NCBI GenBank assembly: GCA_030148505.1 | Contig: JASBTI010000016.1 | Span: 124,001-188,000 of the forward strand | Reading direction: 5' to 3' | DNA from: Rhodanobacter sp. | Lineage (GTDB): Bacteria > Pseudomonadota > Gammaproteobacteria > Xanthomonadales > Rhodanobacteraceae | Length of the DNA stretch: 64,000 nucleotides | Part shown: positions 43,089-52,723 of the stretch, one piece after another | Layout of the letters: each line of letters begins with the position of its first letter | Numbering within the stretch: the stretch's first letter is position 1 | Translations under genes and position numbers: made by a program | The notes under the pieces: generated by a model | Databases searched by the model: none | What the model was told of the DNA's origin: nothing | The model's input: the letters and a program-made list of their open reading frames with translations, nothing else

Positions 43089-43767
43089 AACCCCGATCGT
43101 CAGACAGTGGTATCAATGCCAGGGGGTCCACAGCCAGCTGACTGGCAGCCAGGGCCACCTGGGTGCGGTTATTTACCCCCATCTTGCGCATGATCGTGGT
43201 CATGTGAGCCTTGACAGTAGCTTCGGAAACCCGGAGCTCATAGGCGATCTGCTTATTGAGCAGACCCTCGGCAATCATCGTCATGACCCTGAATTGCTGG
43301 GGCGTGAGCGTGGCAATGCGGGCGGCGGCCGCAGCCTCGTCGGTTTTCAGTACGGCATCATCTTCGGGGAGTTGATGGGGAAGCCACACGTCACCGGCCA
43401 GCACGGTGCGGATCGCTTCCACGATCGCCTCGCCGGAGGTGGACTTGGGTATGTAGGCCGAGGCGCCGTGCGCCATGGCGCGGCGAACCACATGGGATTC
43501 CTCATGCCCGGAGACCACAATAGTGGGCAGTCCCGGGTACTGGCCGCGAATATGCGCTAGCGCCGAGTAGCCGCGCGCGCCGGGCATGTGAAGATCCAGC
43601 AGCAACAGGTCGGCATCGGGAAACTGCTCGATCAGTGCCAGCAAGTTGTGGACGTCATCGGCGGTGTGCACCGTGGCATGTGGCAGCGCGCTGATTACGG
43701 CACGCTGCATGGCGTCACGGAACAGCGGGTGGTCATCGGCGATCAGGATGTCGGACATGGGGTCCAT
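43087..43767 (-). CDS. crbR: CrbR-like response regulator (LuxR type)
   Basis: A 226-residue regulator. The receiver domain has ILIADDHPLFRDAM and phospho-Asp in DLLLLDLHMPGARGY. The C-terminal LuxR helix-turn-helix reads LNKQIAYELRVSEATVKAHMTTIM. It lies between the CrbS-like kinase and acs. In Vibrio and Pseudomonas CrbR/ErdR activates acs, so this is the likely cognate partner. The start may be Met1 (43767) or Met4 (43758). Confidence 0.88.
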   Translation of the reverse strand: MDPMSDILIADDHPLFRDAMQRAVISALPHATVHTADDVHNLLALIEQFPDADLLLLDLHMPGARGYSALAHIRGQYPGLPTIVVSGHEESHVVRRAMAHGASAYIPKSTSGEAIVEAIRTVLAGDVWLPHQLPEDDAVLKTDEAAAAARIATLTPQQFRVMTMIAEGLLNKQIAYELRVSEATVKAHMTTIMRKMGVNNRTQVALAASQLAVDPLALIPLSDDRG

Positions 43768-43831
43768 AGGTAGGGCGCGTCCTTTGCGCGGGAGGTGCTG
43801 AGGGTAACGACTAAGAGTGATGGCCTAGGGT

Positions 43832-43859
43832 CGCGGTACGGTGCGTGGTCAGTACCGCG
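43832..43859 (-). terminator. Hairpin after acs
   Basis: A perfect 8-bp stem CGCGGTAC/GTACCGCG with a 12-base loop lies 13 bases beyond the acs stop on the minus strand. No T-tract is present. Confidence 0.45.
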
Positions 43860-43872
43860 GCCCGCCGCCCGC

Positions 43873-45813
43873 TTATTTGATCAGCCGTTCCTCGACCAGA
43901 CGGCTGACTACGCCCGGATCGGCCAGGGTGGAGATGTCGCCCAGCTGCTCGGGCTGATTTTCACCGATCTTGCGCAGAATACGCCGCATGATCTTGCCTG
44001 AGCGGGTCTTCGGCAGGCTGGGCGCCCATTGCAGATAGTCAGGAGTGGCGATCGGGCCGATTTCCTTGCGAACCCAGGCAACCAGTTCCTTGCGCAGTTC
44101 GTCGCTGCCGTTCTCACCGGCAATCAGCGTGACATAGGCGTAGATGCCCTGGCCCTTGATCTCGTGCGGGCAACCGACTACCGCCGCCTCGGCAACCTTA
44201 GGATGGGCGACCAGCGCGCTTTCTACCTCGGCGGTGCCTAGACGATGGCCACTGACATTGATCACGTCATCGACGCGGCCGGTGATCCAGTAGTAGCCGT
44301 CCTCGTCCCGGCGCACCCCATCGCCGGTGAAGTAGTTGCCCGGATAGGCTGTGAAGTAGGTTTCAATAAAGCGTTGATGATCGCCGTAGATGGTGCGCAT
44401 CTGGCCCGGCCAGGAGTCGGTAATCAGCAGGTTGCCCTCGGCAGCGCCCTCCAGCACGTCGCCGTTCGCATCGACGATCGCCGGCTGGATGCCGAAAAAC
44501 GGCAACGTGGCGGAACCGGGTTTGGTGTCGGTGGCGCCGGGCAGCGGGGTGATCAGGATGCCGCCGGTTTCGGTTTGCCACCAGGTATCGACGATCGGGC
44601 AGCGCCCGTCGCCTACCACGCGGTGGTACCACTCCCATGCCTCCGGATTGATCGGTTCCCCGACCGAGCCGAGCACTCGCAACGATTTCCGGGAAGTCTT
44701 CTTGACCGGTGCTTCACCTTCTCGCATCAGTGCCCGAATCGCGGTCGGGGCCGTGTAGAACAAGGTAACCTGGTGTTTGTCGACAACCTGCCAGAAGCGG
44801 CTCGAATCCGGATAATTCGGTACCCCGTCAAACATTACCGTGGTAGCACCGTTGGCCAGCGGGCCATACACCACGTAGCTATGCCCGGTGACCCAGCCCA
44901 CATCGGCGGTGCACCAGTACACATCGTCTTCGCGCAGGTCGAAGACCAGTTCGTGGGTATAGCTGGTATAGACGAGATAACCGGCCGAAGTATGCAGCAC
45001 GCCCTTCGGTTTGCCGGTAGAGCCGGAGGTGTAGAGGATGAACAACGGATGCTCGGCTTCCATCGGCTCGGCCGGACAGTCGCTGGACTGGCCTTCCATC
45101 AGGTTATGCCAGTAGCGGTCGCGCGGCGACTGCATCGCCACCGCGGCGCCGGTGCGGCGAACCACCACTACCGTCTCGACGCTATTGGTGCCCGGTCGTT
45201 CCAGCGCGGCGTCGACATTGGCCTTCAGCGGAATCCGCTTGCCGCCGCGGGTGCCCTCGTCGGCGGTGATCACCACCTTGCAGGCTGAGTCGGCGATCCG
45301 CCCGGCCAGCGAGTCGGGCGAGAAGCCGCCGAAGACTACCGAATGCACGGCACCGATCCGGGCACAGGCGAGCATCGCTACCGCCGCTTCGGGGATCATT
45401 GGCAGGTAGATCGCCACCCGGTCGCCCTTGTCGACGCCGAGATGTTTGAGCGTGTTGGCGAATTTGCAGACCTCGAGATGCAACTCGCGGTAGCTGATGC
45501 GGCGCGATTCAGTGGGGTCGTCGCCTTCAAAGATGATGGCGGTCTTGTCACCGCGTTCGGCCAGGTGGCGATCGAGGCAGTTCGCCGCGACATTCAGCTG
45601 GCCGTCCTCGTACCAGCGGATATGCAGGTCCGATGGGTTGTAGGAGACGTCCTTTATTATGCTCGGCACCTTTTCCCAGTCCAGACGCTGGCCGATCTGA
45701 GCCCAGAAAGCGGACGGGTCGCGGACCGATTCGGCATACAGACGCTGGTAGTCGGCCTTGTTGACGCGCGCCGAGGCGGCGAATTCGGGATTGACGGGAT
45801 GGAGCTTGGACAC
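43873..45813 (-). CDS. acs: Acetyl-CoA synthetase
   Basis: AMP-forming acetate--CoA ligase for acetate scavenging. The 646-residue product has the P-loop-like [14 protein letters not shown], the acetate pocket region WWQTETGGI, and the C-terminal [14 protein letters not shown] with the lysine regulated by acetylation. The start is a GTG with AGGAGG six bases upstream. It is transcribed toward crbR and divergent from satP, completing an acetate module. Confidence 0.97.
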   Translation of the reverse strand: MSKLHPVNPEFAASARVNKADYQRLYAESVRDPSAFWAQIGQRLDWEKVPSIIKDVSYNPSDLHIRWYEDGQLNVAANCLDRHLAERGDKTAIIFEGDDPTESRRISYRELHLEVCKFANTLKHLGVDKGDRVAIYLPMIPEAAVAMLACARIGAVHSVVFGGFSPDSLAGRIADSACKVVITADEGTRGGKRIPLKANVDAALERPGTNSVETVVVVRRTGAAVAMQSPRDRYWHNLMEGQSSDCPAEPMEAEHPLFILYTSGSTGKPKGVLHTSAGYLVYTSYTHELVFDLREDDVYWCTADVGWVTGHSYVVYGPLANGATTVMFDGVPNYPDSSRFWQVVDKHQVTLFYTAPTAIRALMREGEAPVKKTSRKSLRVLGSVGEPINPEAWEWYHRVVGDGRCPIVDTWWQTETGGILITPLPGATDTKPGSATLPFFGIQPAIVDANGDVLEGAAEGNLLITDSWPGQMRTIYGDHQRFIETYFTAYPGNYFTGDGVRRDEDGYYWITGRVDDVINVSGHRLGTAEVESALVAHPKVAEAAVVGCPHEIKGQGIYAYVTLIAGENGSDELRKELVAWVRKEIGPIATPDYLQWAPSLPKTRSGKIMRRILRKIGENQPEQLGDISTLADPGVVSRLVEERLIK

Positions 45814-45918
45814 GGCTAACCTCCTGGTTTCGCTTGACTGACGTTTGCGCGGCGGCCCGGCACAGTTGTTACCGAGTGTATCCCCGCATCTGCATCATGG
45901 CCGAATCGCTTCGGTCGA

Positions 45919-45941
45919 CTTTGGTCTAGGTTCGACCAAAG
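45919..45941. promoter_or_regulatory. Inverted repeat between acs and satP
   Basis: A perfect 8-bp inverted repeat CTTTGGTC/GACCAAAG with a 7-base spacer lies in the middle of the 257-base divergent region. A larger overlapping partial symmetry, GGTCGA with TTCGACC, is also present. It is a candidate operator for CrbR or another acetate regulator; no binding site consensus was available to compare. Confidence 0.5.
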
Positions 45942-46070
45942 GTGAATAGGCGCACGCCGTTGCGTAGAACCATGCTCATGTATCACCGACAGCGCACGCT
46001 TGCGGCGTGGCCCGATGGAAGGCCGAACGTGCTTCTACCGGTTTGATTCATTCAAGGGGAGGTTCCAGTA

Positions 46071-46649
46071 ATGAGCAACGAGCAGATACAGACCAAGTTC
46101 TCCAACCCGGCCCCGCTGGGCTTGGCCGGTTTCGCCATGACGACGTGGTTGCTGAGCATGATCAATGCAGGCTGGTTCAGTGGTGACGCGATGAACATGG
46201 TGCTGGCCGTAGCGCTGGCTTTCGGGGGTACGGCGCAAATGCTAGCCGGGGTGATGGAGTTGCCGCGTGGCAACACCTTCGGATCGACGGCCTTCATCAG
46301 TTACGGCGCGTTCTGGTGGTCGTTTGCGCTGTTTGTGCTGTTCCTGCACGACAAGGTACCGGCGGCGTTCGTCGGCTGGTACCTGTTCCTGTGGGGGGTG
46401 TTCACCTTCTACATGTGGATCGCCACCTGGCGCGCAGCCCGGGCCCTGCAGCTGGTCTTTCTGGCGCTGTGGATCACCTTCTTGCTGCTGGCGGCAGGGG
46501 AATGGAGCGGCTCCGCCGCGTTGCACATGGCGGGTGGTTACGGTGGCCTGATCACTGCCGTGCTGGCGTTCTACTTGTCTGCCGCGGATGTGATCAATGA
46601 GTCGCACCAGCGTACCGTGCTGCCGATCGGTGCGCCGCCAGCGGGCTGA
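46071..46649 (+). CDS. satP: Acetate/succinate uptake transporter (GPR1/FUN34/YaaH family)
   Basis: Six-helix acetate transporter, 192 residues. The family signature NPAPLGLAGFAMTTWLLS is at residues 10-27. FGGTAQMLAGVMELPRGNTFGSTAF is the second conserved block. A strong AGGGGAGG precedes the ATG. It is divergent from acs with a shared regulatory region, so acetate import and activation are probably co-regulated by the CrbS/CrbR pair. Confidence 0.9.
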   Translation: MSNEQIQTKFSNPAPLGLAGFAMTTWLLSMINAGWFSGDAMNMVLAVALAFGGTAQMLAGVMELPRGNTFGSTAFISYGAFWWSFALFVLFLHDKVPAAFVGWYLFLWGVFTFYMWIATWRAARALQLVFLALWITFLLLAAGEWSGSAALHMAGGYGGLITAVLAFYLSAADVINESHQRTVLPIGAPPAG

Positions 46650-46675
46650 GTGGGCGCATCAGGGACATAGAGAAC

Positions 46676-46710
46676 GGCGCGCCCGGGTGATCGTGGCGCG
46701 CCTTGTTCTT
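46676..46710. terminator. Terminator between satP and the GlsB-like gene
   Basis: An 8-bp stem GGCGCGCC/GGCGCGCC with an 11-base loop, extended by AGAAC/GTTCT after a two-base bulge. TTGTTCTT follows on the plus strand. It serves two convergent genes. Confidence 0.65.
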
Positions 46711-46720
46711 GTCCAGTCTT

Positions 46721-46981
46721 TCAGACGCGTCGGATCAGGCCGATGAGCAGTAGCAGGATGACTGCGCCAAGCATGGCATAGATGATGCTGGTGATCAGCG
46801 GATTGACCAGCATGAAACTCACCCCAAGTCGGGGAAACAGCCAGCCGGCCAGGAACGCGCCGAGTATGCCGACTACGATGTTGCCGAGCAGTCCGAAGCC
46901 GAATCCGCGCACCACAAGGCCGGCAAGCCAGCCCGCGATGGCGCCTATCAGCAGGATGATGATCAGTGCAGTCGCCGTCAT
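46721..46981 (-). CDS. GlsB/YeaQ/YmgE family membrane protein
   Basis: An 86-residue protein with three hydrophobic helices, glycine-rich in the first two (GAIAGWLAGLVVRGFGFGLLGNIVVG). It matches the transglycosylase-associated/GlsB family of small stress-linked inner-membrane proteins with unclear function. The ATG at 46981 gives the normal start; the frame's upstream extension is basic and unlike the family. Confidence 0.85.
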   Translation of the reverse strand: MTATALIIILLIGAIAGWLAGLVVRGFGFGLLGNIVVGILGAFLAGWLFPRLGVSFMLVNPLITSIIYAMLGAVILLLLIGLIRRV

Positions 46982-47060
46982 GGGGTTCCCTCGCGTGCAG
47001 CGTGCGCGGGGTCGGAACGACACCGCTGGCAGCCGATGCCAAGCGTCGTCCCAACGCTGT

Positions 47061-47094
47061 GCAGCCTCCGTGACGAATCAGCCACGGAAGCTGC
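47061..47094 (-). terminator. Hairpin after the S9 peptidase gene
   Basis: A 12-bp stem with one mismatch (GCAGCCTCCGTG at 47061-47072, CACGGAAGCTGC at 47083-47094) lies 11 bases beyond the peptidase stop on the minus strand. No T-tract follows. Confidence 0.5.
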
Positions 47095-47105
47095 GCGCCG
47101 CGTAA

Positions 47106-49163
47106 TCAGCCGCCGGCTGGCAGGTATTTCTCGAACCACAGCAACGCCCGCTGCAGTACGTCGCGGCGGTCTGCGGGCTTGTGGAAGGCATGACCCTCAC
47201 CGGGATAGACCACCAGTTCGGTCGGCACGCCCTCGGCGCGCAGCGCATGCCACCACTCGAACGATTGTGGGGCAGGACATTCAGCGTCGTTCTCGCCGAC
47301 GACCAGCAAGGTGGGCGCCCGGACGTTCTTGACGAAATGGATCGGCGAGCTTTGGGCGTACACGGCGGGATCGTCGTAGACCGAGGCGCCGAAGAACGGG
47401 ATCATCCATTGGTCGATCAGGTTCTGACCGTAATAGCTGCGCCAGTCGCTGAGGCCGGCGCCGGCGACCACCGCGCGAAAGCGCTTGGTCTGCGTTGGCG
47501 CGAACATGCTCATGTAGCCGCCATAGCTCCAGCCGGTGAGGCCGAGTCGCTTGTCATCGACCGGCAGTTTCTTTTCTACATGGTCCACCCCGGCGAGGAT
47601 GTCGCGTAGGTCGCCGTGGCCGAAGTCCTTGCGGTTGGACTGGGTGTACGCCTCGCCCTGGCCAAAGCTGCCGCGGGGGTTCGGCATCAGCACGAAGTAG
47701 CCCAGCGCCGAGAACGGCGCAGGACCATAACCCGCGTTGGGCCAGCGCTGCATGGTCACCCAGGAGGGGCCGCCATGGACGTAGACGATCAGCGGATAGC
47801 GCTTGGCCGGATCATAGTGGGCGGGGTATAGCAGCCAACCCTGCACGTGCTTGCCCTCATTGTCCCACTGCTCGGACACCGCCTTGCCCCAGGTTGGTTT
47901 GAGCTCAGCATTGATCCGGGTGACCGCTGGCGGTGGCGTCTCGCCCAGTGCACCGGCGTGGACTTCCGGTGCGTGGGTGAACGAGCTTTGCGCGTAGGCC
48001 AGCTGCCGATGGTTTGCTGACAACGACACAGCCAGCGCCGCGTTGCCGTCGCCGATACTGGCGGCCAGGGTGAACAGGATGCGGGCCTGGCGCGCCTGCT
48101 CGCCAGCTACCCGATATCGCGCCAGCTGCACCTCGCCATTGCTGATCTGGCTGACCAGCAACTGTTGTGCACCGATCCAGGTCAGCCACGATGGGCTGAC
48201 GTGCACGTCGGGGGTGAGGTTGACCAGCCTGCCGCCATTGGCCGGCACCGTGTAGATATCGCCACCGGTGGCGCCTTGATCGCTCATCAAGCCGCCAATG
48301 AAGGCCAGTCGCGAGCCATCCGGCGACCAGCGCGGCAGTGCCAGCTGCAGTCCGTGCAGCGAGCCCTTGACCGTGCCGGGATCAACCACGGATTTCGGCA
48401 CCGTACCGGGCTGCGCATCCTGCACGTAGAGCTGGGCGATCCACCAGTTGTTGTCGCCCGGCGCTGGTGCACCGACATAGGCGATGCGCCTGGCATGGGG
48501 CGACCAGCTGAACTCGTAGACGTACCGATCGGCTGGGGTCAGCGCCTGTGGTGCACCACCGTCTACCGCCACGGTGGCTACGCGCTGCACCGCCATGTCA
48601 CCGCCGCTGATCACGCCAGTCTGGGCCTTGGCGGCAGCGGTGGCGCCGGTGCGGCGGTTGGAGCCGGCCACGTACAAAAAGCCGATCCGCTGGCCATCCG
48701 GAGCGAAACGCAGCGCGTGCGCATAACCGTTGAGCCGGCTCAGCGAGACGGGTGCGGCCTTGCCACCCACCGCCACCAGCATCACGTGGCTGGTCTTGTG
48801 CCGAGGGTCGGCACAGTCGGAGAGAAAGGCCAAGTGGCGGGAGTCCGGCGACCAGCTGATATCCCGTTGGCTGCAGCTACCGGGCTTGAGCGAGGCCACC
48901 AGCGGATGCGCGTGGCGGCCATCGGCGCCGGCGATCTCGATCATCGGCTTGCCCTTGCGCTCCACTGCCCAGGCAAGCCGTTTGCCATCAGGTGACAGCG
49001 CCACGCCGCTGATGTCATGTACCTTGCCGAGCTCACCCAGCAACGCGGTGATCCGCGGATCGACTGCGGGTCGGCTGCCGGAAGGTGGGCTGTCGGCGAA
49101 CGCGGCGGGCGCAACGAGTGCGGCGCCCAGCAGTGCGCAGGCAAGGAGGGTGCGGTAGGTCAT
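47106..49163 (-). CDS. S9 family peptidase (prolyl oligopeptidase family), exported
   Basis: A 685-residue serine peptidase with a signal peptide (LLACALLGAALVAPAAFA). The middle forms a WD40-like beta-propeller, with blocks such as SWSPDSRHLAFLS and RWSPDGSRLAFIG. The C-terminal alpha/beta hydrolase has the nucleophile in GWSYGGYMSMF, the acid in VVGENDAECP and the base in YPGEGHAFHK. It probably acts in the periplasm on oligopeptides or acylated peptides. It stands alone. Confidence 0.92.
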   Translation of the reverse strand: MTYRTLLACALLGAALVAPAAFADSPPSGSRPAVDPRITALLGELGKVHDISGVALSPDGKRLAWAVERKGKPMIEIAGADGRHAHPLVASLKPGSCSQRDISWSPDSRHLAFLSDCADPRHKTSHVMLVAVGGKAAPVSLSRLNGYAHALRFAPDGQRIGFLYVAGSNRRTGATAAAKAQTGVISGGDMAVQRVATVAVDGGAPQALTPADRYVYEFSWSPHARRIAYVGAPAPGDNNWWIAQLYVQDAQPGTVPKSVVDPGTVKGSLHGLQLALPRWSPDGSRLAFIGGLMSDQGATGGDIYTVPANGGRLVNLTPDVHVSPSWLTWIGAQQLLVSQISNGEVQLARYRVAGEQARQARILFTLAASIGDGNAALAVSLSANHRQLAYAQSSFTHAPEVHAGALGETPPPAVTRINAELKPTWGKAVSEQWDNEGKHVQGWLLYPAHYDPAKRYPLIVYVHGGPSWVTMQRWPNAGYGPAPFSALGYFVLMPNPRGSFGQGEAYTQSNRKDFGHGDLRDILAGVDHVEKKLPVDDKRLGLTGWSYGGYMSMFAPTQTKRFRAVVAGAGLSDWRSYYGQNLIDQWMIPFFGASVYDDPAVYAQSSPIHFVKNVRAPTLLVVGENDAECPAPQSFEWWHALRAEGVPTELVVYPGEGHAFHKPADRRDVLQRALLWFEKYLPAGG

Positions 49164-49238
49164 GGTCGGATTTCCTGGCGGGGCGACGCGCAGGCTGAGG
49201 TGCGTGTCGATAGATAGCTTGTTGGGGTGGGCACTGTT

Positions 49239-50273
49239 TCAACCGTCCTGGCTGGCGGCGTCCTGGTGGTATTGCACAGCCACTTCCACCTCGTTTTTCG
49301 AGCCGAGAAACACCGGCACGCGCTGGTGCAAGCGCGTCGGTTGCAATGCCATGATGCGCTGCTGTCCCGTGCTGGCGGCGCCCCCGGCCTGCTCGATGAT
49401 AAAGGCCATCGGATTGGCTTCGTACATCAGCCGCAGCTTGCCTCCCTGTTTGGCGATCTTGGCGTCCAACGGGTAGAAGAACACCCCGCCGCGGGTAATG
49501 ATGCGGTGTACGTCGGCTACCATCGAGGCGACCCAGCGCATGTTGAAATCCTTGCCGCGGGGACCCTCGCTGCCGGCCAGAAGCTCGCCGATGTAGCGTT
49601 GCATCGCGGGCTGCCAGTGACGTTGGTTGGACATGTTGATGGCGAACTCGGCCGTTTCGGTCGGGATGCGGATGTCGCGACGACTCAGCACGAAGCTGCC
49701 GACTTCGCGATCCAGGGTAAATTCATGAGTGCCGTGGCCGCAGGTCAGCACCAGCACGGTGGCCGGCCCGTAGACCACATAGCCGGCGGCCAACTGCGCA
49801 GTACCTGGCTGCAGGAAGTCCACTGCCTTCGGGTTGCCGACGCCCTCGGGGCAACGCAAGACCGAGAAAATCGTGCCGACCGAGACATTCACGTCGATAT
49901 TCGAGGAACCGTCCAGCGGGTCGAACAGCAACAGGTGGTTGCCCTTCGGGTACATGTCGGGGATCGGTTGCGGGTCTTCCATTTCTTCCGAGGCGCAGGC
50001 GGCAAGGTGACCCCCCCAGGCGTTTGCTTCCAGCAGGATTTCGTTGGATATCACGTCGAGCTTCTTTTGCGCCTCGCCCTGGATGTTGATGCTGGCCGTG
50101 TCACCGGCGCCAGCAGCCATGCCCAGCACGTCACCGAGTGCCCCCTTGTTGGTGGCCACCGCAATGCGCTTGCAGGCGCGGGCCACCACTTCGATCAGTA
50201 GCGACAGTTCGGCATTGACGTAACCGGCGCGACGCTCCTCGATCAGGAACTGGATCAACGAAACAGGCTTCAT
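49239..50273 (-). CDS. fbp: Fructose-1,6-bisphosphatase class 1
   Basis: Gluconeogenic phosphatase removing the C1 phosphate. The 344-residue product has [22 protein letters not shown] (metal site) and later [25 protein letters not shown] with the substrate loop. The ATG at 50273 gives the conserved start SLIQFLIEE. It is near the acetate genes, so growth on acetate would need it, but it is not in an operon with them. Confidence 0.96.
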   Translation of the reverse strand: MKPVSLIQFLIEERRAGYVNAELSLLIEVVARACKRIAVATNKGALGDVLGMAAGAGDTASINIQGEAQKKLDVISNEILLEANAWGGHLAACASEEMEDPQPIPDMYPKGNHLLLFDPLDGSSNIDVNVSVGTIFSVLRCPEGVGNPKAVDFLQPGTAQLAAGYVVYGPATVLVLTCGHGTHEFTLDREVGSFVLSRRDIRIPTETAEFAINMSNQRHWQPAMQRYIGELLAGSEGPRGKDFNMRWVASMVADVHRIITRGGVFFYPLDAKIAKQGGKLRLMYEANPMAFIIEQAGGAASTGQQRIMALQPTRLHQRVPVFLGSKNEVEVAVQYHQDAASQDG

Positions 50274-50438
50274 GGCGGGTCCGTAGAATGAGTGAACATG
50301 CATTGTCCCGGCTCGGACCGAACGATGCCAGCACTGTTGTCGGCGGCTCCGGTTTGCGTCGCGCGGACGCTCCCTGCTGACAGTACGCTGGCAGTAGGGA
50401 GCGTTCAGGCTGTGCTTCCGACAGCGGAGGACAAGCGC

Positions 50439-51047
50439 ATGCGCGATACGGTCTATTTCCTGGTCTTCGATGGTTTTGCCGAGTGGCAGGCAGCACTGGC
50501 GTTGTGTGAGATCCGCCGACCTGGCGACTGGCGGGTGCAGGTGGTGGGTTTCTCGATGGTGCCGGTAATCTCGATGGGTGGCCTCGCCGTGCAGTGCGAA
50601 TTGATTCTTGAGCGCCTGGAGTCCGATCGTGCGGCGTTGCTGATCGTGCCAGGTGGGCATCTGTGGCAGCGTGGTGATGGCGAAGCAGCGATTCCCGCGA
50701 TACGTCGAGTGCATGCTGCCGGTGCTCCCGTGGCCGGCATCGACAGCGGCGTCTTGGCGCTGGCGCGTGCCGGGCTGCTCGATCGCAGTCGACATACCGG
50801 CAACTGGCCCGGCCAGATCGCCGCACAGGTGCCGGGTTACGCCGGCATGGATCAGTATGACCCCGACGTGCTGGCGGTCAGCGACGGTGGCGTGATCACG
50901 GCGAGTCATCTGGGCAGCATCGAGTTTGCCCACGAGGTGATCCGCACGCTGGATCTTTACAGCCCCGCCGACCGCGAGCATTGGTACCGTCTCTTCAAGC
51001 ACGCGCAGTTACCGCCGTGGTGCGTCGGCACGAGCCTGGCGGCGTAA
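50439..51047 (+). CDS. DJ-1/PfpI-like protein lacking the nucleophilic cysteine
   Basis: A 202-residue DJ-1/PfpI (class I amidotransferase-like) protein. [16 protein letters not shown] supplies the usual acidic-loop region. At the nucleophile elbow, where the family has Cys (as in GICGAT), it reads [15 protein letters not shown]. The elbow therefore has Asp-Ser and no Cys. Activity is doubtful, or differs. GGAGG precedes the ATG at 50439. It is divergent from fbp. Confidence 0.82.
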   Translation: MRDTVYFLVFDGFAEWQAALALCEIRRPGDWRVQVVGFSMVPVISMGGLAVQCELILERLESDRAALLIVPGGHLWQRGDGEAAIPAIRRVHAAGAPVAGIDSGVLALARAGLLDRSRHTGNWPGQIAAQVPGYAGMDQYDPDVLAVSDGGVITASHLGSIEFAHEVIRTLDLYSPADREHWYRLFKHAQLPPWCVGTSLAA

Positions 51048-51141
51048 TCTTCAGCCTCAGGCGCGATCAGTGCTGGCAAGCACGGCAAGCGCGAAATGCG
51101 TTATCCCGATCCCGTGCCATTCACCAACGGAGAGAAGCCCC

Positions 51142-51777
51142 ATGACCCAGTCACCGCGCGTCACCTTTTTCCATGCGCCGCACACCCGCTCCGGCGCCAC
51201 CCGCGCCCTGTTCGAGGAATTGGGCGTGGACTACGATATGCACGTGCTCAACTTGAAGGCCGGGGAGACCCGCAAGCCCGAATATCTGGCGATCAATCCG
51301 ATGGGCAAGGTGCCGGCGATTCGCCATGGCGAGGCACTGATTACCGAACAACCGGCGGTGTTCCTCTATCTCGCCGACCTCTACCCGGAAGCTAAACTGG
51401 CACCACCGATCGGCGACCCGTTGCGTGGGCCGTATCTGCGCTGGATGGTTTACTACGGCTCCTGTTTCGAGCCGGCGGTGATCGACAAGTCGATGCAGCG
51501 CGAGCCTGCCGCACCCTCGACGTCGCCCTATGGCGACTACGACACGATGTTGAAGACCCTTGTCGATCAGCTTGAGCGCGGACCGTATCTGCTTGGCGAT
51601 ACCTTTAGTGCCGTCGACGTGCTGTGGAGCACGGCGCTGAACTGGATGACGCAATTCAAGCTGGTGCCCGAGTTGCCGGTGATCCGCCGCTACATCGACC
51701 GGGTGACGTCGCGACCGGCGATGCGGCGTGCGGCAGCGGCGGATGCGGAGCTGGCTGCCACCCAGTCGACAGCGTGA
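51142..51777 (+). CDS. Glutathione S-transferase family protein
   Basis: A 211-residue GST. The N-terminal thioredoxin-like domain has RVTFFHAPHTRSGATRALFEE and the glutathione-binding NPMGKVPAIRHGEALITEQPAVFLYLAD. An all-helical domain follows, with LLGDTFSAVDVLWSTALNW. The catalytic residue is probably Ser (RSGATRAL) rather than Tyr. Substrate unknown. The ATG at 51142 follows GGAGAGAAG. Confidence 0.92.
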   Translation: MTQSPRVTFFHAPHTRSGATRALFEELGVDYDMHVLNLKAGETRKPEYLAINPMGKVPAIRHGEALITEQPAVFLYLADLYPEAKLAPPIGDPLRGPYLRWMVYYGSCFEPAVIDKSMQREPAAPSTSPYGDYDTMLKTLVDQLERGPYLLGDTFSAVDVLWSTALNWMTQFKLVPELPVIRRYIDRVTSRPAMRRAAAADAELAATQSTA

Positions 51778-51807
51778 TGGCATGACGGTGGGCGATCACC
51801 CGCCGCA

Positions 51808-51839
51808 CCCTCTCCCCGGCTGCGCCAAGGGAGGGGGGG
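51808..51839. repeat. REP-like palindrome between GST and WYL genes
   Basis: CCCTCTCCCC and GGGAGGGG-rich arms flank GGCTGCGCC. It resembles the palindrome at 11153-11173 and is likely a member of the same dispersed intergenic family. It may act as a transcript-end stabiliser for the GST gene. Confidence 0.5.
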
Positions 51840-51912
51840 TTGACGATTGACCGCGCGTCCTGCGTGACGTTCGGTGCTGTTCGTCCCCGCCAGTCTCGGC
51901 GATGATGCACGC

Positions 51913-52617
51913 ATGCGCCGCGCCGATCGCCTGTTCCTCATCATCCACGCTCTGCGCGGTCGCCGCACCGCGCTGCAGGCACGCTCGCTGGCGCGGACGC
52001 TGGGTGTATCGTTGCGCACCGTCTACCGGGACGTAGCCGACCTGCAGCTTTCGGGCGTGCCGATCGAAGGCGAAGCTGGCGTTGGCTATGTATTGCGCAA
52101 GGGCTCGGACATTCCGCCACTGATGTTCAGCGCCGCTGAGCTTGAGGCACTGGTGGTGGGCACGCGTTTCGTCAGGGCATTTGCCGGTACCCGCATGGGT
52201 GAAGGCGCACAGACCGCCCTGCTCAAGATCGAGGCGGTACTACCAGCGGAACTACGGGCGCGTGCTGTACAGACGCGGATCTTCGCGCCGGTATGGCGAG
52301 ACCGGCATCAGAGCGATTTCGCCGCCATGATCGACCGCCTGCATGCGGCGATCGGCTGCCGCCAGGTGCTGCGGCTGGACTATCGGGACGAAGCGGGTCG
52401 ATGCAGTGCACGCGAGGTCGAGCCGCTGTGCCTCGCCTTCTGGGGCGGAGCCTGGACCTTGGGTGCGTGGTGCCGGCTGCGCGGCGCGTTTCGCAGTTTT
52501 CGTCCGGACCGGATCGAGGCCAGCGAGCCCAGCGGTGAACACTTTCTCGACACCGGGGAACGAAACCTGGCCGCCTACCTGCGCGTGGTCGGTGTCGGCC
52601 CCGCTGATTCGGGCTGA
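51913..52617 (+). CDS. WYL-domain transcriptional regulator (YafY/DeoR type)
   Basis: A 234-residue regulator. The N-terminal winged helix has SLARTLGVSLRTVYRDVADLQ, as in YafY. The WYL domain covers residues ~130-230, with LRLDYRDEAGRCSAREVEPLCLAFWGGAWTLGAWC. WYL domains sense small ligands or nucleic acids. The adjacent GST may be a target gene, but nothing in the sequence proves this. Confidence 0.88.
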   Translation: MRRADRLFLIIHALRGRRTALQARSLARTLGVSLRTVYRDVADLQLSGVPIEGEAGVGYVLRKGSDIPPLMFSAAELEALVVGTRFVRAFAGTRMGEGAQTALLKIEAVLPAELRARAVQTRIFAPVWRDRHQSDFAAMIDRLHAAIGCRQVLRLDYRDEAGRCSAREVEPLCLAFWGGAWTLGAWCRLRGAFRSFRPDRIEASEPSGEHFLDTGERNLAAYLRVVGVGPADSG

Positions 52618-52723
52618 CGGGCATCGTCGTGTCGGTTGCCATGCATGATCATGATGGTAAGGATAAGCACCTTCATCACACCATTTGATGGATGATGCTA
52701 CTGACCCATCGCAAGGAGCCCGT

